This document shows, in pieces, positions 48,627 through 48,810 of a stretch of DNA of 48,810 nucleotides. The stretch is from contig NZ_CAJPVH010000044.1 of NCBI RefSeq assembly GCF_905397395.1, positions 1 through 48,810 of the forward strand, written 5' to 3'. The translations under genes and the position numbers were made by a program. The notes below the pieces were generated by a model that did not search any database, was not told the origin of the DNA, and was given only the letters and a program-made list of their open reading frames with translations. Source of the DNA: Cupriavidus campinensis. GTDB lineage: Bacteria > Pseudomonadota > Gammaproteobacteria > Burkholderiales > Burkholderiaceae. The number at the start of each line of letters is the position of its first letter. Positions within the stretch are counted from its first letter, which is position 1.

Positions 48627-48810
48627 TGGCGCGCCTCCGGGTCGATCACGAGCCGCACGGTCAGCGGCGACGGGCCGCCATCGCGCGCCATGTCGATGCG
48701 GCGCGGCCGGGCGGTGGCCACGGTGGCGTCTTGCGGCGGTTCCTGCCAGTCCACATAGCGCACGGTCCAGCCGGCCTGCGTGAGGGTGTCCAGGCGGCCG
48801 CGCACGTCGC
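48623..48810 (-). CDS. lolB: Outer-membrane lipoprotein receptor LolB, C-terminal end (truncated)
   Basis: Only the last 60-odd residues are in the window. LTQAGWTVRYVDWQ and RPRRIDMARDG ... LTVRLVIDPEARQ fit the C-terminal beta strands of LolB, which receives lipoproteins from LolA and inserts them into the outer membrane. The position directly before ispE is the conserved lolB place. The rest lies to the right. Confidence 0.82.
   Translation of the reverse strand, partial: DVRGRLDTLTQAGWTVRYVDWQEPPQDATVATARPRRIDMARDGGPSPLTVRLVIDPEARQ

Overview
The window is high-GC bacterial chromosome. Gene content and order point to a betaproteobacterium of the Burkholderiaceae, most likely Cupriavidus or a close relative such as Ralstonia. 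The grounds are the amtB-gshA-gshB-PTS cluster, the yibN-grxC-secB-gpsA cluster, an aa3 oxidase operon with a cytochrome c domain fused to subunit II, and the lolB-ispE-tRNA-Gln-prs-rplY-pth order. The genus call is inference from remembered gene order, not a search. Almost all of the DNA is ordinary core genome; I see no insertion sequence, prophage, CRISPR array or integrase.

Layout. 1-6.7 kb: 3' part of an ammonium transporter, glutathione synthesis (gshA, gshB), and a permease-less regulatory PTS (EIIA-Man type, HPr, enzyme I). 6.7-7.8 kb: iron storage and release (bfd behind a Fur box, then bfr). 7.9-11.4 kb (minus): MoeB/ThiF-type adenylyltransferase, S41 protease, phosphoglycerate mutase. 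11.5-15.2 kb: rhodanese, glutaredoxin, SecB, glycerol-3-phosphate dehydrogenase, a Bug-type binding protein. 15.2-17.5 kb: trmL, comF, a BioC-like methyltransferase. 17.6-27.9 kb: a nearly complete cytochrome c oxidase locus with structural subunits (coxB, coxA, coxC), copper and assembly factors (ctaG, SURF1, two SCO-type proteins, small membrane proteins) and heme A synthesis (ctaA, ctaB). 27.9-31.1 kb: rpoH behind a perfect CIRCE element, a pirin, a YbiB-like protein. 31.2-34.8 kb (minus): a nitrate-type ABC transporter with a long regulated leader. 34.8-36.2 kb: FAH-family hydrolase plus zeta-class GST isomerase. 36.3-38.6 kb: a large lipoprotein of unknown function. 38.9-48.8 kb: ftsY, two M16 peptidases, rsmD, coaD, a 2[4Fe-4S] ferredoxin, pth, rplY, prs, tRNA-Gln, ispE and the 3' end of lolB.

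The most interesting signals are regulatory. The nitrate-transporter leader carries, in transcription order, a possible NtrC site, a well-formed sigma-54 promoter, an AnnGnn hexaloop hairpin, and a second AnnGnn hexaloop hairpin whose 3' arm is also the 5' arm of an intrinsic terminator. This is the layout expected of NasT/NasR-type (ANTAR) antitermination. CIRCE in front of rpoH implies that HrcA controls the heat-shock sigma factor. Between amtB and gshA there is a structured non-coding segment closed by its own strong terminator (small RNA or attenuator). A 115-bp imperfect palindrome begins on the secB stop codon. CoxA has 12 histidines in 25 residues at its N-terminus.
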